A stretch of 64,000 nucleotides of DNA, from the NCBI RefSeq assembly GCF_008806755.1, contig NZ_WAAU01000031.1, positions 21,116-85,115 on the forward strand, given 5' to 3'. The number at the start of each line of letters is the position of its first letter. Within the stretch, counting starts at the first letter, position 1. Below the pieces are notes generated by a model. It worked only from the letters and a program-made list of their open reading frames with translations. It ran no database searches and had not been told where the DNA came from. Source of the DNA: Tenacibaculum aiptasiae (GTDB lineage Bacteria > Bacteroidota > Bacteroidia > Flavobacteriales > Flavobacteriaceae). The translations under genes and the position numbers were made by a program. Shown here piece by piece: positions 28,191 through 37,505 of this stretch.

Positions 28191-28919
28191 TTACTTTTGT
28201 TCGTTCCAATAAAAACTATCAGGGTAAATTCTTTCTCCAAATATGGCAGTTCCCACTCTAACAATAGTAGCACCTTCTTCAATAGCTATTTCTAAATCAT
28301 TACTCATACCCATTGATAATTCATCCATAGATACATTAGGAATATTTAATTGAATAGCTTCTTTTTGAATAGCTTTTAATAGTTTAAAACACTTTCGTAC
28401 TTCGTTTGACTCAGAACTTAATAAACCAATGGTCATTAAGCCTTTTATATGAATGTTTTTAAGTTTCGAAACTTGTTTAATTAATTCAATTGCATTTTCA
28501 GGACTAACACCAAACTTACTTTCTTCATTAGATGTATTTACTTGAATGTATACATCTATTTCTTTATTTTCAAACGAGAGTCTTTGCTGAAGTTTTTCGG
28601 CTAGAGAAAGTCTGTCTATGGACTGAATACAACTACACCATTTTAATACTTCTTTTATTTTATTGGATTGTAAATGACCAATAAAATGAATTTCAGGATT
28701 CCATTCAGCGACAGCATTGCATTTATCTTTAAACTCTTGAGCTTTATTTTCTCCCATTAAAGTAACACCTTCTTGCATAGCAATGCTGATTTTTTCGGGA
28801 CTAACAGTTTTAGAAGCTAATAAAAGACGAACTTCTTTTGTAGGTCTTCCTGAATTATTACAAGCATTATTTATTCGGTTTTGTATGATGCGTAAATTAT
28901 CTACGATAGTTGTACTCAT
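28191..28919 (-). CDS. YggS/PLPBP-family pyridoxal phosphate homeostasis protein
   Basis: This 242-residue protein is a single-domain PLP-binding TIM barrel of the YggS family. The lysine near the N-terminus (LLLASKTVSPEKI) binds PLP, and the typical GENKAQEFKDK, HFIGHLQSNKIKEVL and SMGMSNDLEIAIEEGATIVRVGTAIFG motifs are all present. YggS proteins buffer PLP and affect amino-acid and cofactor balance, with no catalytic activity known. It lies 46 bases after the AAA ATPase gene on the same strand. Confidence 0.92.
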   Translation of the reverse strand: MSTTIVDNLRIIQNRINNACNNSGRPTKEVRLLLASKTVSPEKISIAMQEGVTLMGENKAQEFKDKCNAVAEWNPEIHFIGHLQSNKIKEVLKWCSCIQSIDRLSLAEKLQQRLSFENKEIDVYIQVNTSNEESKFGVSPENAIELIKQVSKLKNIHIKGLMTIGLLSSESNEVRKCFKLLKAIQKEAIQLNIPNVSMDELSMGMSNDLEIAIEEGATIVRVGTAIFGERIYPDSFYWNEQK

Positions 28920-28965
28920 AAATCAATGTTTTTGAACTTTCTTTTTTTGTATCGTTCAATAATTA

Positions 28966-29682
28966 TTAAATACTTAATTTTAGTTCTTCTTCTAAAATTA
29001 TTTGTCGTTTTAACTCTTTAAAAACAGTGTTTTTTGCTTCCGCATAAAAAACATTATAGATTCTTTGAATGTCTCTATATTTTTCAGGGTATTGAGATAA
29101 TAAGCTTGTATAATATACATCCAATAAACTGTTTGTTGGAAGTTTAAACTCTAGCTGTATTTGAAACCTCCTTAGGATTGCGGTATCTATTATTTCTTTA
29201 TAGTTGGTAGCAGTAATTAAAATAACGTTGTCGGGTAAATAATCTATAAGTTGAATAATAGTATTCACTAATCTTTTCATTTCTCCAGAGTCTTTTTGAT
29301 CATAGTCGCGCATTTTTGCGATTGCATCAAATTCATCAATAAACAGTATTGCATTTTGTCTAATAGCCTTGTCAAATAAGCTTTGAATATTTTTAGCAGT
29401 TTCCCCTAGTTTTGAAGAAACAATACCACCTAAATTTAGAATTACTATTGGCTTTTTAAGAACACCAGCAATAGCCTTTGCAGTCATTGTTTTACCACAA
29501 CCAGTATGACCATAAAGGAGAATTTTATTATCTATTGGTAAATTAAATTCTTGTAGCGCTTTTCTATGTTTGAATTCTTTTAAGAACTGCTCAATAATTG
29601 TTTTGTTAGATTGACTAAAATGAATTTCATCTAAGCTATCAATAACTATGTTATTTGACTTAATATATAAACTGCTTTGCAT
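28966..29682 (-). CDS. Small AAA+ ATPase (FtsH/CDC48-like AAA core)
   Basis: This 238-residue protein is essentially one AAA module: Walker A YGHTGCGKTMTAKAIA (about 57-72), Walker B AILFIDEFDAIAK, sensor 1 ILITATNY and the arginine-finger region ILRRF. There is no membrane segment and no protease domain, so it is not FtsH itself. Stand-alone AAA proteins of this kind usually act on a partner that cannot be told here. The neighbours, YggS and a membrane protein, give no clear hint. Confidence 0.75.
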   Translation of the reverse strand: MQSSLYIKSNNIVIDSLDEIHFSQSNKTIIEQFLKEFKHRKALQEFNLPIDNKILLYGHTGCGKTMTAKAIAGVLKKPIVILNLGGIVSSKLGETAKNIQSLFDKAIRQNAILFIDEFDAIAKMRDYDQKDSGEMKRLVNTIIQLIDYLPDNVILITATNYKEIIDTAILRRFQIQLEFKLPTNSLLDVYYTSLLSQYPEKYRDIQRIYNVFYAEAKNTVFKELKRQIILEEELKLSI

Positions 29683-29800
29683 TATACTTATTATTAAATA
29701 TCAATTGATTTCTACTTTTTTAAAACATGAAGAAATCTTAAGGTTACAAATATAATTAGGAATCCTTACTTTGTGAAGTTTTTATTGAAATAGTTGTATA

Positions 29801-29830
29801 AAAAAAGCGACCCAATTGGATCGCTTTTTA
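29801..29830. terminator. Rho-independent terminator
   Basis: A stem AAAAGCGA / TCGCTTTT with a 10-base loop and a flanking T-run lies directly after the CCC-motif membrane protein gene on the minus strand. It ends the YbaB/DUF2752/CCC-motif run. Confidence 0.85.
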
Positions 29831-29845
29831 TTTAAGTAGAAGTTT

Positions 29846-30160
29846 TTATCTACTTTGTTCTATTATATCATTTATTTGTTCCATCATTTCATCCCAACCA
29901 GTAGCTAACCTGTAACCGGTAAGAGCTAAATAAACAGCATTAATAATTAATGCAATCAGAGCAACTGTTTTAGCAGTTTTTATAGCTTTCAAAGATGCAG
30001 CATCATATTGTTCTGGGTTTGCTTCAGCGTCTTTCATTTTGTTGTTAGCAATAATAAAGGCAGGTGCAGCTAAAAAAACACCTAAACCACCAAAACAGCA
30101 GCATAAAAAACTTATAATTGACAATACATAAATAATAGTTGGGTTAAATTGTTTTTCCAT
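29846..30160 (-). CDS. CCC-motif membrane protein
   Basis: This 104-residue protein has two membrane helices (about 10-38 and 67-88) and a triple cysteine in the first (SFLCCCFGGLG), the mark of a small Bacteroidota membrane family. The cytosolic loop carries NNKMKDAEANPEQYD. It resembles DUF4190-like proteins. The role is unknown. It is adjacent to a DUF2752 gene 15 bases upstream on the same strand, a pairing also seen in relatives. Confidence 0.75.
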   Translation of the reverse strand: MEKQFNPTIIYVLSIISFLCCCFGGLGVFLAAPAFIIANNKMKDAEANPEQYDAASLKAIKTAKTVALIALIINAVYLALTGYRLATGWDEMMEQINDIIEQSR

Positions 30161-30175
30161 AGTAGATTTATAAAA

Positions 30176-30469
30176 TTAAGTTAATAGATTCATTTTTATA
30201 ATATAGCTTATCACGATAATAAGCACATTAAGTATAGCTAAAATACTGATTATTTTTTGAGCGTGTTTAATTTTGTAAAAGAAGTTAAGAATGATAACAA
30301 AAGCTAAAAGAAGTAGTGTGTATATCCCTGGATACATTTTAAAAGCTTCTATAAATTCACCTTTTAAAACTAGAGCTAAAGCACGTTGAATACCACATCC
30401 TAAACAATCAACTCCAAAGAGCTTTTTGTTTAAACAAGGCAACATATAATCTTCTAGCTGTACAAACAT
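30176..30469 (-). CDS. DUF2752 membrane protein
   Basis: This 97-residue protein contains the DUF2752 signature CLNKKLFGVDCLGCGIQRALALVLKGEFIEAF, with the conserved Cys-x2-Cys-Gly and Arg. Two hydrophobic helices follow (about 45-63 and 72-92). The family is a small membrane domain of unknown function. It lies between YbaB (8-base gap) and the CCC-motif protein. Confidence 0.85.
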   Translation of the reverse strand: MFVQLEDYMLPCLNKKLFGVDCLGCGIQRALALVLKGEFIEAFKMYPGIYTLLLLAFVIILNFFYKIKHAQKIISILAILNVLIIVISYIIKMNLLT

Positions 30470-30477
30470 CTTAGCTG

Positions 30478-30801
30478 TTATTTAAACATATCCATTCCAG
30501 GAATATTAGGCATACCAGCTTTGGCAGCAATAGCTAATTCCTGTTCATTAATATCGCCAGCTCTTTTTAAAGCTTTATTTAAAGTCAAAATTAAATAGTC
30601 TTCTAATTCTTCTTTGTCTTCTAATAAAGACTCATCTATTGTGATTGCTTTTACTTCTCTATTGGCAGTAACCGTAACTTTTATAGCACCACTGGCAGCA
30701 GATTCGTCAATTAAAACAGTGTTTAAACGTTTTTTAGTCTCTTCAACTTTTTGCTGAGCTTCTTTTATTTTGCCCATCATACCAGAAATATCTCCAAACA
30801 T
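30478..30801 (-). CDS. ybaB: YbaB/EbfC family nucleoid-associated protein
   Basis: This 107-residue protein has the YbaB fold: an N-terminal helix ([22 protein letters not shown]), beta strands with [21 protein letters not shown], and a C-terminal helix plus Met-rich tail ([11 protein letters not shown]). YbaB proteins form dimers that bind DNA and coat the nucleoid. In many bacteria ybaB sits beside dnaX and recR, which is not the case here. It heads a three-gene minus-strand run. Confidence 0.92.
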   Translation of the reverse strand: MFGDISGMMGKIKEAQQKVEETKKRLNTVLIDESAASGAIKVTVTANREVKAITIDESLLEDKEELEDYLILTLNKALKRAGDINEQELAIAAKAGMPNIPGMDMFK

Positions 30802-30875
30802 TAATCGTCGTTTTTATTATTTATATACAAGCAAAAATAGTATTTTCACAAGGAAATTGTTTAATTTAAATAAAA

Positions 30876-33038
30876 ATGAAAAAAATTATGTTCCCCGCTA
30901 TCGCATTTAGCCTTATTTTTGCGTCCTGCAAAAAACAAGAAATGAAGAAAGATATCAAAGCTCCAGTTGCTGATAAGCAGCCAACTACCTTAGAGAAACA
31001 CGGAGATGTGCGTACAGATAATTACTTTTGGATGCGTTTAACCGACGAGCAAAAAAATGCCGAAATTAAAGACGAACAAACCCAAAAAGTATACGATTAT
31101 TTAAATGCTGAAAATGCATATTACGATGAAGTAACAAAAGAGACGAAAGAGTTTCAAGAGAAGTTATTTCAGGAAATGAAAGGTCGTATTAAAGAAGATG
31201 ATGAATCAGTACCTTACAAGAAGAGTGGGTATTTCTATATTACTCGTTATGAAAAGGGACAGCAATACCCAATTTATAGTCGTAAGAAAAGTAGTTTAGA
31301 GGCTGAGGAAGAAGTAATGTTTAATGTTAATGATGAAGCAGAAGGGCACGAGTATTTCCAATTAGGAGGTTTAAGTATATCACCTGATAATAAATTAACA
31401 ACTTTTGCAACCGATACAGTAAGTCGTCGTCAGTATTTTATTAAGGTTAAAAACTTAGAAACTGGTGAAATTTATCCAGATAAGATTGAAAATACTACAG
31501 GAGGATCCGTTTGGGCAAATGATAATAAAACAATTTTCTACACAAAGAAAGATCCAAAAACTTTGAGAAGTTCACAAATATATAAACATGTTTTAGGAAC
31601 AGATTCATCTGAAGATGTATTGGTTTTTGAAGAAAAAGATGAAACATTTGGAACTTTTGTAACGAAAACAAAATCGAAAAAATACTTAGTAATCGGTTCG
31701 TATAACACGGTTTCAACAGAGTACCAAGTATTAGAAGCTGATAATCCTGATGGAGATTTTAGAGTTGTTCAACCACGTGAGCGTGATTTAGAATATGATA
31801 TTGCGCACTATGGTGATCATTTCTATATCAAAACAAATAAAGATGGAGCAACTAACTTTAAGTTAATGAAAACTCCTGAAGATAAAACTACTAAAGAGAA
31901 CTGGGTAGATGTTATTCCTCATAGAGAAGATACATTATTCGAAGACTTTTCAATTTTTAAAGACTATTTAGTTTTAGAAGAAAGAAACAACGGATTAAAC
32001 AAAATTAGAATTAAACGTTGGGATGGATCGGAAGATTATTACTTACCTTTTGATGAAGAAACTTATTCAGCAGGAGTGTATTCAAATCCAGAGTTTGATA
32101 CAGATATCATCCGTTATTCGTACAATTCTATGACAACTCCAAGTTCGGTAATTGATTTCAATATGAAAGATAAATCAAAAGAAATCAAAAAAGAGCAGGA
32201 AGTATTAGGTGGAAAGTTTGATAAAACAAATTATGTAAGTAAGCGTATTTGGGTACCAGCTAGAGATGGTAAAAAAGTAGCTTTATCAATTGTACATCAT
32301 AAAGACACTAAGATTGATAAAAACACACCAGTATTACAATATGCATATGGTTCATATGGATACACTATTTCTGATGGATTCTCAACAACGCGTTTAAGTT
32401 TATTAGACAGAGGTTTTGTGTATGCATTAGCACATATTAGAGGAAGTCAGTATTTAGGAAGAGAATGGTATGAAGATGGTAAAATGTTGAATAAGAAAAA
32501 TACATTTACCGATTTTATTGATTGTTCTAAATATTTAATTGATAATGGATATACATCGCCAGAGCATTTGTATGCAATGGGAGGATCAGCAGGAGGATTG
32601 CTAATGGGAGCAGTTATCAATATGAATCCAGAATTATATAATGGAATCATATCTGCGGTACCATTTGTAGATGTAATTTCAACCATGTTGGATGATAGTA
32701 TTCCATTAACTACTGGTGAGTATGACGAATGGGGGAATCCTAATGATAAAGAATACTACGATTACATCAAATCGTATTCTCCATATGATCAGGTAGAGGC
32801 AAAAGCCTATCCAAATATGTTAATTACTACAGGTTTACACGATAGTCAAGTACAATACTGGGAGCCTGCAAAATGGATAGCAAAGCTTAGAGATTTAAAA
32901 ACTGATGATAACATGTTGTTCTTACATACAAATATGGATGCAGGACACGGAGGTGCTTCAGGTAGGTTTGATGCATTAAAAGAAACAGCTGAAGAATATA
33001 CATTCTTTTTAATGTTAGAAGATAAGTTAGAAAAATAG
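30876..33038 (+). CDS. S9 family prolyl oligopeptidase / oligopeptidase B-like lipoprotein
   Basis: This 720-residue serine peptidase begins with a lipoprotein signal (LIFASC, Cys18). An N-terminal beta-propeller (about 60-440) precedes the alpha/beta-hydrolase catalytic domain. The triad is visible as Ser571 in MGGSAGG, Asp656 in GLHDSQV and His691 in AGHGGASGR. The family (protease II/PtrB-like) cleaves short peptides, often after basic residues or proline; the lipobox places this one in the envelope. It is followed by a palindromic repeat with a T-run. Confidence 0.92.
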   Translation: MKKIMFPAIAFSLIFASCKKQEMKKDIKAPVADKQPTTLEKHGDVRTDNYFWMRLTDEQKNAEIKDEQTQKVYDYLNAENAYYDEVTKETKEFQEKLFQEMKGRIKEDDESVPYKKSGYFYITRYEKGQQYPIYSRKKSSLEAEEEVMFNVNDEAEGHEYFQLGGLSISPDNKLTTFATDTVSRRQYFIKVKNLETGEIYPDKIENTTGGSVWANDNKTIFYTKKDPKTLRSSQIYKHVLGTDSSEDVLVFEEKDETFGTFVTKTKSKKYLVIGSYNTVSTEYQVLEADNPDGDFRVVQPRERDLEYDIAHYGDHFYIKTNKDGATNFKLMKTPEDKTTKENWVDVIPHREDTLFEDFSIFKDYLVLEERNNGLNKIRIKRWDGSEDYYLPFDEETYSAGVYSNPEFDTDIIRYSYNSMTTPSSVIDFNMKDKSKEIKKEQEVLGGKFDKTNYVSKRIWVPARDGKKVALSIVHHKDTKIDKNTPVLQYAYGSYGYTISDGFSTTRLSLLDRGFVYALAHIRGSQYLGREWYEDGKMLNKKNTFTDFIDCSKYLIDNGYTSPEHLYAMGGSAGGLLMGAVINMNPELYNGIISAVPFVDVISTMLDDSIPLTTGEYDEWGNPNDKEYYDYIKSYSPYDQVEAKAYPNMLITTGLHDSQVQYWEPAKWIAKLRDLKTDDNMLFLHTNMDAGHGGASGRFDALKETAEEYTFFLMLEDKLEK

Positions 33039-33067
33039 TTATATTTTTGCGCTCGATTGAGTGTAAG

Positions 33068-33148
33068 CGTCATTGCGAGAGCAACGAAGATTAGCAATCT
33101 CAATAAAAAAGATTACTTCGTTATTCACCCTCGTAATGACGTTTTTTT
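33068..33148. repeat. REP-like long inverted repeat (CGTCATTGCGAG type), possible terminator
   Basis: The ends are CGTCATTGCGAG (33068-33079) and CTCGTAATGACG (33130-33141). Together with inner CGAAG/CTTCG and AATC/GATT segments they form a long imperfect inverted repeat. It is relatively GC-rich and is followed by seven Ts. This CGTCATTGCGAG-type element is a dispersed repeat in many genomes. Here it lies between the S9 peptidase and the cysteine-synthase-like gene and may also end transcription of the former. Confidence 0.65.
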
Positions 33149-33158
33149 ATTAAATATA

Positions 33159-34157
33159 ATGGATAGAAATCAACAAATAGCCGATAATATACTAGCACTA
33201 GTAGGACAAACCCCTTTAATTAAACTACATAGAATTACAAAAGGCTTACCGGGTAAATTTTACGCGAAAGTTGAGGCATTCAATCCAGGGCAATCGGCAA
33301 AAGATAGAATAGCTTTGCATATTGTTGAAAATGCAGAGAAAAAAGGTATTCTGAAACCAGGAGATACTATTGTAGAAACTACCTCAGGAAATACAGGTTT
33401 TAGCTTAGCAATGATAGCTATGGTAAAAGGTTATAAATGTATTTTGGCAGTAAGCGATAAATCATCTCAAAACAAAATTGATGTTTTAAAAACAATGGGA
33501 GCTGAGGTTCATGTATGTCCAGCAAATGTAGCTGCAGACGATCCTCGTTCGTATTATGAAACAGCGAAAAGAATTCATAAAGAAACTCCAAATTCAATTT
33601 ACATCAATCAATATTTCAATGAACTAAATATTGAAGCGCATTACCATACTACAGGTCCTGAAATTTGGGAACAAACCGAAGGAAAAGTGACACATGTTGT
33701 GGTAGCAAGTGGAACAGGAGGAACTATTTCTGGAACTGGACGTTACTTAAAAGAACAAAATTCTAATGTTCAAATTTTAGGAGTAGACGCTATTGGATCG
33801 GTAATTAAAAAATATCATGAAACTCGTGAGTTTGATTCAAATGAAATCTCTCCTTATAAAATAGAAGGTTTAGGGAAAAACTTAATTCCTTCATCAACAG
33901 ATTTTGACGTTGTAGATATCTATGAAAAAGTAGCTGATAAAGAAGCAGCTTTGAAATCGAGAGAGTTGGTAAAAACTGAAGGATTATTTTGCGGGTACAC
34001 TTCTGGAGCAGTAATGCAAGCAGTACAACAGTATGCCGATAAAAATATGTTTGATGAGCATAGTGTAGTGGTAGTAATCTTACCAGATCACGGAATAAGA
34101 TACATGGACAAAATTTATTCTGACTCTTGGATGCAAGAGCAAGGTTTCTTAAATTAA
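33159..34157 (+). CDS. PLP-dependent cysteine synthase family protein
   Basis: The start at ATG 33159 ([24 protein letters not shown]) is preferred; any earlier start would run through the palindromic repeat. The 332-residue fold type II PLP enzyme has the Schiff-base lysine in [11 protein letters not shown] and the phosphate-binding [13 protein letters not shown]. It resembles cysteine synthase and the N-terminal half of cystathionine beta-synthase. The product is probably cysteine or cystathionine from O-acetylserine or serine. It is distinct in sequence and context from the sbnA homologue at 42293. Confidence 0.85.
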   Translation: MDRNQQIADNILALVGQTPLIKLHRITKGLPGKFYAKVEAFNPGQSAKDRIALHIVENAEKKGILKPGDTIVETTSGNTGFSLAMIAMVKGYKCILAVSDKSSQNKIDVLKTMGAEVHVCPANVAADDPRSYYETAKRIHKETPNSIYINQYFNELNIEAHYHTTGPEIWEQTEGKVTHVVVASGTGGTISGTGRYLKEQNSNVQILGVDAIGSVIKKYHETREFDSNEISPYKIEGLGKNLIPSSTDFDVVDIYEKVADKEAALKSRELVKTEGLFCGYTSGAVMQAVQQYADKNMFDEHSVVVVILPDHGIRYMDKIYSDSWMQEQGFLN

Positions 34158-34176
34158 CAGTTTAAGAAATAACTTA

Positions 34177-35016
34177 GTGAGTAAAATACCTATAGATAAC
34201 ATACCTGAATCTTATATAGAAAGTACAAAACTTCCTGAGCTTTTTGTGTATGACCTCAAGATGAATGAGGATGCTATTAAAACCAAAGTAAATCTGAACA
34301 TGCATATGTTTAGTTTTTTACAGAAGGGGAAAAAGCAGGTTCATTTTGCTGAAGACGCTTTTTTAGTAGATAATTCACAGTCAATTTTAATTAAAAAAGG
34401 GAATTGCCTTTGGAGTGAGTTATTAGATGCTGAAGAAACTTATTATTGTAAATTGCTATTCTTTTCGGAAGAAAAACTAAAAGAGTTTTTTCAAAAGCAT
34501 GGTCGTAGTAAAGAAAAAGATATACAAGCTAATTCATGCTATGTAATAGAAAATGACGATTATATAGAGTCTTATTTAAACTCACTGAATACCATTAAGA
34601 ACACAAAGTCAGAGTTAGTAGAAAGTTTATTAGCTATTAAGTTTGATGAGTTATTGGTGTATTTAATTACCAAGTATGGCGAATCGTTTGAAGATTATTT
34701 GTTTTCGTTAATATCTAAAGAAACTTCTCCTTTAAAAAAGACTATTGAGAAAAACCTTTATACATCACTTACCTTAGATGAAATAGCTTTCTTATGTAAT
34801 ATGAGTCTTTCAACATTTAAAAGACACTTTATAAAAGAGTATAAGGAATCTCCAGGAAAATGGTTTAGAAATAAACGATTGGATAAAGCTAAAGAGCTTT
34901 TGGAAAAAGGAAACAAGAGTCCTTCAGATGTATACTTAGATTTAGGATATAATAATCTGTCAAACTTTAGTGCAGCTTTTAAAAATCAGTTTGGAATCAA
35001 TCCATCAGAAATTTAA
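34177..35016 (+). CDS. AraC-family transcriptional regulator
   Basis: This 279-residue protein starts at a GTG codon 19 bases after the previous stop. The N-terminal part (about 1-170) is a cupin-like sensing region (HFAEDAFLVDNSQSILIKKG). The C-terminal HTH pair is clear: LTLDEIAFLCNMSLSTFKRHFIKEYKESPGKWFRNKRLDKAKELL and LGYNNLSNFSAAFKNQFGINPSE. It may regulate the GlcG-like or aquaporin genes that follow, but that is inference from position. Confidence 0.88.
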   Translation: MSKIPIDNIPESYIESTKLPELFVYDLKMNEDAIKTKVNLNMHMFSFLQKGKKQVHFAEDAFLVDNSQSILIKKGNCLWSELLDAEETYYCKLLFFSEEKLKEFFQKHGRSKEKDIQANSCYVIENDDYIESYLNSLNTIKNTKSELVESLLAIKFDELLVYLITKYGESFEDYLFSLISKETSPLKKTIEKNLYTSLTLDEIAFLCNMSLSTFKRHFIKEYKESPGKWFRNKRLDKAKELLEKGNKSPSDVYLDLGYNNLSNFSAAFKNQFGINPSEI

Positions 35017-35111
35017 TTTGACCTTTTTTCATAACAAGATGAACCTATCTTGTAACTATTAAGCTTTGAAGCTACTGTAATTTTGCATCAGAAATATTAA
35101 TAAATAAGAAG

Positions 35112-35510
35112 ATGAATATTACATTAGAACAAGCAGAAAAAATAATTATTGCAGCAAAAGAAAAGTCTGAAGCAATACATACTAAAATGAACATAGCAGT
35201 AGTAGATGCAGGAGCAAACCTAGTAGCTTTTTCTCGTATGGATGGAGCATGGTTAGGTTCATTAGATATCTCAATTAAAAAAGCAAAAACATCGCGTTTT
35301 TTCGATATGAATACAGGACTAATTGGAGAGTTATCACAGCCAGGAGCTCCTTTGTTTAATATAGAGAATTCTAACAACGGACTGATTACATTTCCAGGAG
35401 GTGTGCCAGTAAAGGATGCAGACGGAACTATTATTGGTGCTGTTGGAGTAAGTGGTAGCTCAGTAGAAAATGATCATATAGTAGCAGAAGCAGGAGCAAA
35501 CGCAATTTAA
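35112..35510 (+). CDS. GlcG/HbpS-family protein
   Basis: This 132-residue protein matches the GlcG/HbpS (heme-binding, DUF336) family: [40 protein letters not shown], the PGGVPV motif and [21 protein letters not shown] near the end. No signal peptide is present, so the protein is likely cytosolic. Family members bind heme or take part in glycolate or corrin-related pathways; the flavobacterial role is not known. It ends at a hairpin terminator. Confidence 0.88.
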   Translation: MNITLEQAEKIIIAAKEKSEAIHTKMNIAVVDAGANLVAFSRMDGAWLGSLDISIKKAKTSRFFDMNTGLIGELSQPGAPLFNIENSNNGLITFPGGVPVKDADGTIIGAVGVSGSSVENDHIVAEAGANAI

Positions 35511-35533
35511 AAGAGGAAAAGGTGAAAGAGAGG

Positions 35534-35558
35534 GGGTAGCCATGGCTATCCTTTTTTT
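35534..35558 (+). terminator. Terminator after the GlcG-like gene
   Basis: A stem around TAGCC-AT-GGCTA, extended by flanking G/C pairs, is followed by seven Ts. Confidence 0.8.
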
Positions 35559-35579
35559 ATTGAATATAGGTAAGTAATT

Positions 35580-36221
35580 ATGAGAAAATATATAGCTGAG
35601 TTTATTGGGACATTTGCATTGGTTTTTTGCGGTACAGGTGCTGTAATTGTAAATTCTTTATCAGAAGGAAGTTTAGGGTTGTTAGGAATCTCAGCAGTTT
35701 TTGGAATTGTTATAATGGGAATTATTTATGTCTTTGGAGCCTTTTCTGGAGTGCATATCAATCCAGCGGTTACCATTGCTTTAGTTGTTGGTAAGTTAAT
35801 GCCTAAAAGAGAAGTCATACATTATGTGATTGCTCAAGTACTTGGGGCTTTTTTAGCAAGTGTGTTATTATACTTAATCTTTCCAGAAACACAAACTTTA
35901 GGAGAAACCTTACCTAGTGAAGGTATAATATCTTCATTTGCGTTAGAAACAGTGTTAACGTTCTTTTTGATGCTAACAATTCTGGGGGTAACAAGTCAAA
36001 AAGAGTACAGTCATTTAGCAGGAATTGTTATAGGTGTTTTTGTAACTGGAATTATTTTAATTGCAGGTCCAATTTCTGGAGGTTCTTTTAATCCAGCTCG
36101 TAGTTTAGCACCAGCAGTACTTTCTGGAAATATTCATTTACTATGGATATATATTATAGCACCTATGCTAGGAAGTGTTTTAGCAATGTTATTATGGAAG
36201 TTTATGGTTAGTGAGGAGTAG
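35580..36221 (+). CDS. Aquaporin / MIP family channel
   Basis: This 213-residue protein has six membrane helices and the two NPA boxes of the family, HINPAVTIAL (NPA at 61-63) and FNPARSLAPA (171-173). The residue after the second NPAR is Ser, not Asp, which favours a water channel (AqpZ-like) over a glycerol facilitator. It follows a terminator, so it probably has its own promoter in the short gap. Confidence 0.9.
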   Translation: MRKYIAEFIGTFALVFCGTGAVIVNSLSEGSLGLLGISAVFGIVIMGIIYVFGAFSGVHINPAVTIALVVGKLMPKREVIHYVIAQVLGAFLASVLLYLIFPETQTLGETLPSEGIISSFALETVLTFFLMLTILGVTSQKEYSHLAGIVIGVFVTGIILIAGPISGGSFNPARSLAPAVLSGNIHLLWIYIIAPMLGSVLAMLLWKFMVSEE

Positions 36222-36253
36222 TTTTTATTTTATGAAAGTAAATAACTTGTTTC

Positions 36254-36829
36254 TTATTCGATTTCAGCTCTTAAATTTTCAATTTCATTATCCCAAAAAC
36301 TTGATTCAATGTAGTAGTTTGGGTTTAACTTTTTAAATTCATTTTCTAATTCAGTCAAATGTTTTTCAGTAAATTGAGACTCAAAAAGTCCATCTTCTCC
36401 GAATTCTTTATTTGTTTTTTCAACAAAGTTTCTATAAAGTAAAATAGAAGAAGCTAGTTCAGCAATGTTTTTATTCATGGTTTCCATAAACTCAAATTCC
36501 TGTTCGTGGTCGAGTATAATTAACTTATCATTATCTGATGAATCTATACAAATAGGATTCCCGTTATTATCAGAACCAAATATCCAATAATTATTAGTTT
36601 TATCATCTAGCTCATAATCATCGTAGTAATTCTGAATTGTATTGAATTCTCCATCATAACTGATTAATCCAAAACCTAAAAAAGGAGCTGCATCTTCTGG
36701 AAATCCAATTTTTAAAAATTCTTTTGTTTTTTCATTTAAATTTGATTTTTCTATTTGGTCAATTGGAAATTCTACCCAGTTTTCTGAGCTATTATTCATC
36801 CAAAGTTTTTGAAATTCTATTGGTGTCAT
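36254..36829 (-). CDS. SUKH/SMI1-KNR4-like protein
   Basis: This 191-residue acidic protein fits the SUKH superfamily: LNEKTKEFLKIGFPEDAAPFLGF, GLISYDGEFN, and NYWIFGSDNNGNPICIDSSDNDKLIILDHEQEFEFM. SUKH proteins are best known as immunity proteins against contact-dependent or polymorphic toxins, but many have other roles. No toxin gene is adjacent. It is the last gene of a three-gene minus-strand set with the carrier-like protein and a membrane protein. The family is likely; the function is open. Confidence 0.7.
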   Translation of the reverse strand: MTPIEFQKLWMNNSSENWVEFPIDQIEKSNLNEKTKEFLKIGFPEDAAPFLGFGLISYDGEFNTIQNYYDDYELDDKTNNYWIFGSDNNGNPICIDSSDNDKLIILDHEQEFEFMETMNKNIAELASSILLYRNFVEKTNKEFGEDGLFESQFTEKHLTELENEFKKLNPNYYIESSFWDNEIENLRAEIE

Positions 36830-36844
36830 CTTAGTTTTTTTGTG

Positions 36845-37438
36845 TTAATCAATTCCTAAATCGTTTGTGAAAGAATGATGTAATTCAATTTCACTTATAG
36901 GAATACCAATTCTGTCTTCAATAATTCCACAAATGATTCGTTCAATCTCATATTTACTAGAAATATTTTCAATAGATATTAATTGTTCATAATTCATAGA
37001 GATTATCCAATCGGTGAATTTTCGTAATGTATTTTCTGTCACAGGTTCGGTTCGGTCAAAAATTTTGAAACCTAAAAATTTAACTTCTTTATTTAACGTT
37101 TTATCTAAGTCTAAATCTACTAAATCAGGTATTTTTAATCCAATCTCATTCTCTAATAGAGTCCAATCATTTTTTAAATCCGTTTTGTTTAATAAGTCTG
37201 ATGTTTTAGTATTTGGAGTAATATTTTCCTTTTCATTTTCAAATTGTTCCAAAGCTCTTCTGATTTTATAAAAAACTATTTGTGATAAACACTTTTTATT
37301 AGGTTTAAGTTTAATTTTTTTAAATACAGAATCAGCCATTTGTTGAACTGTTACAATTTGTTCACATTCAACATTAGGGATTGATATCCCGAATTTATCT
37401 TCTATAGTCATTACTAATTCAACTGAATCTAACCCCAT
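36845..37438 (-). CDS. Carrier-protein-like protein with carrier halves in swapped order
   Basis: This 197-residue protein begins abruptly with MGLDSVELVMTIEDKFGISIP, which is the phosphopantetheine-attachment motif (Ser5 in GLDS) and second half of an acyl carrier domain. It ends with IERIICGIIEDRIGIPISEIELHHSFTNDLGID, which is the first half of a carrier domain up to the LGxDS motif. About 120 residues of unknown helical sequence lie between. An in-frame TAA 19 bases upstream of the ATG rules out a longer N-terminus. It therefore looks like a circularly permuted carrier or two truncated carriers. The neighbours are a SUKH-like gene (15-base gap) and a membrane protein gene. Confidence 0.6.
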   Translation of the reverse strand: MGLDSVELVMTIEDKFGISIPNVECEQIVTVQQMADSVFKKIKLKPNKKCLSQIVFYKIRRALEQFENEKENITPNTKTSDLLNKTDLKNDWTLLENEIGLKIPDLVDLDLDKTLNKEVKFLGFKIFDRTEPVTENTLRKFTDWIISMNYEQLISIENISSKYEIERIICGIIEDRIGIPISEIELHHSFTNDLGID

Positions 37439-37505
37439 TTTGTTGTTTTATATGTTTACTAATTGAAAAAAGCTTATTTAGATAATCTTGTTGTTGGTAA
37501 TATTT

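Noticed and set aside
33057..33158. N-terminal extension of the cysteine-synthase-like protein to an upstream ATG
   Set aside because: It would translate the palindromic repeat. The family's natural start is the ATG at 33159.
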